Below, one piece after another: positions 62,201-64,000 of a DNA stretch of 64,000 bases; the stretch's first letter is position 1; every line of letters begins with the position of its first letter. The stretch is taken from positions 38,974,801-39,038,800 of the forward strand of contig OX359247.1 of assembly GCA_947179485.1 (NCBI GenBank), given 5' to 3'. Origin of the DNA: Allacma fusca (taxonomy: Eukaryota > Arthropoda > Collembola > Symphypleona > Sminthuridae). The translations under genes and the position numbers were made by a program. Below the pieces are notes generated by a model, which had not been told where the DNA came from, searched no databases, and saw only the letters and a program-made list of their open reading frames with translations.

Positions 62201-64000
62201 ACATGTACTCCAGTTATATTCTGTAATACTAAAAAAAACATACTTATACATATGCATATATGTATATTATACATACATATAGAAGCACCTTCAACAGTTT
62301 TCGCCGTTGCAGCATATCATATTTGTACACTGACTAATAGCATACATAAATATCTATACCTATAGATAAAATGTATTGTGTGTGTACTTAACGGAAAAGC
62401 TGTGCTGAAAAGTTTCAAGCAGACAGGAGACAACTCTTATTTCATTTGAAGACATTTCAACAAGTTTCCCTATAACTATACTTATAATTCTTATATGCTT
62501 AAATTATGTACGTATGTTTATGCAGACATCCCTCTCGGCATTACAAGAAGCCTCGAGGAAAATCCAAAAATAGTGTATACATACATACACATGGCAGAGA
62601 TACTAATTCACTCAAAAATTCAAGGAACTAGTATAAATTCAAGGACTTTTCTCATACATATATATATAAGTATATATATATTCATAAAGTTGCGTTCCAC
62701 ATGCATATCTATAAATAAGTCCACATATAACACACTCATCATGTAATGGATCTATACAGTGATGTCTGAAATGAAGCCTGAACAGTTTCACCTTCAAAAG
62801 ACGATACTGTAGGACCTTACACATACACATACACATATGTATGTAATAAATTTACTTCTTTTCAACGACAAATCCCTACTTACTTGATACGCACACGCAT
62901 ATCTTTACTTCACCACATTGGTTTTCATTCTGTGAGAAAATTTTTAATCTTTCCCAACTTATCTCTCCATAAGGTAAATATAATATTGAAAAGTAAGTTT
63001 AAGTGAATGTATACTTAAACACATAAGAATTATGTAGGTATAGATCTATAATGTGTAAGCACAAGTGAAATAAGTATACGTTGACACCCGGAACCGAAAC
63101 GAGAAAACGAGCAATGCACAGACTTATTATCAAGTAGTATGTATGTACTTAACATATGTGTGTCTAATAATTGTAAAATTTTTTAGGGTGCAATGCAAGT
63201 TTAAGCAAGCAAGGCTGCTTCTCGTGTACGTGCTTTGCCTCACGGCATGGCTTCCCCATCCCAGCAACTCGTCTCCATCTCTTCACCATTATTATCCCCT
63301 ACCTACACACATACACACTTACTAGTTTTGCCTGTAAGTAAACGAAAGCCCAAAACGACCGAGTCAGAAGTAATTTAATATATCTTAGATAACAATACTA
63401 TATTTACAGTAACAGTATCAACCATCTTTTAAAATATTATTTATAGGGCATTATCCAGAGCAAGAGCAAGAGCAGGAAGGCAGGAATGCAGACGCTGTGC
63501 AAGTCCTTACATATAAATAATTACACATCTACTATATGTACATATTACACATACTTGGAACAATATTATTTGAAGATTTAGAATCAGCTTATAATTATAG
63601 TAGGAAGAGGATCTTCAATTTTCTTTCCACATAGAAAGAACCTCATTCCAAATTTTTCTACATGTGAATGCATCTATGTATATGTACGTATGAATGCATG
63701 TCTTCGTCTACACATATGACCTTACTATTAAAATTTCATAAAAGGCAATCATTTAAAAAGCAGCTCTTGAGAGCATCAGATACCTTTTTTAGAACCCTAT
63801 ATATAAGCCTCACCATAAGTAAGTAAGTAGTCAATTATATTCATTTAAAATGTAGTCGATCATTCACCAGTCTCCCTCCTTCAACTACTCAATTTTTTAA
63901 AATATAAATATAAGGACAACACAGAAACTTTCCAAAATCCCCTATCGTCAAATTATCCTTATATCAGGAATCGTGGAAATCACGAAATAATCTATACAAA

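Overview
This is a eukaryotic, AT-rich window of spliced genes with GT-AG introns, AATAAA-type polyadenylation signals, many microsatellites and short non-autonomous DNA transposons. The gene content (an arthropod-type SmydA SET/MYND gene, a very long grappa-like DOT1L, ATG13, CNOT11) points to an arthropod, probably a hexapod or springtail-like animal; the species cannot be fixed from the sequence. I saw no rRNA, tRNA, CRISPR array or bacterial-style operon.

Layout. 1-3860 (-): the 5' seven exons of a gene joining a LOTUS/OST-HTH-like domain, a long disordered linker and a degenerate CMTR1-type (FtsJ/RrmJ fold) cap 2'-O-methyltransferase domain; it runs off the left edge. 3861-12045: no confident gene, one ~1.07 kb hAT-type element (8466-9534). 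12046-14783 (+): complete ten-exon SmydA-like SET/MYND gene. 17176-19569 (-): complete four-exon ATG13. 22996-23389: foldback element. 23495-29590 (+): complete twelve-exon second copy of the LOTUS/CMTR1-like gene, with the same intron phases as the first. 31388-32459 (+): small coiled-coil and zinc-finger gene of unknown function. 33157-33623: second hAT-type element. 33990-37968 (+): complete nine-exon CNOT11. 42021-56102 (-): DOT1L, nine exons seen, first coding exon not found. 56103-64000: microsatellite-rich sequence without a recognised gene.

The two divergent LOTUS/CMTR1-like paralogues are the unusual content. In both, the SAM-binding glycine-rich motif is gone and the Asp of the K-D-K-E tetrad reads Asn, while a C-terminal guanylyltransferase-like domain is kept (visible in the complete copy). 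This suggests a family of pseudo-methyltransferases coupled to an RNA/helicase-binding LOTUS module, with SUMO-related motifs in the linker. I know of no described protein with this architecture. The other genes are housekeeping regulators (autophagy initiation, deadenylation, H3K79 methylation) with no sign of working together beyond proximity.
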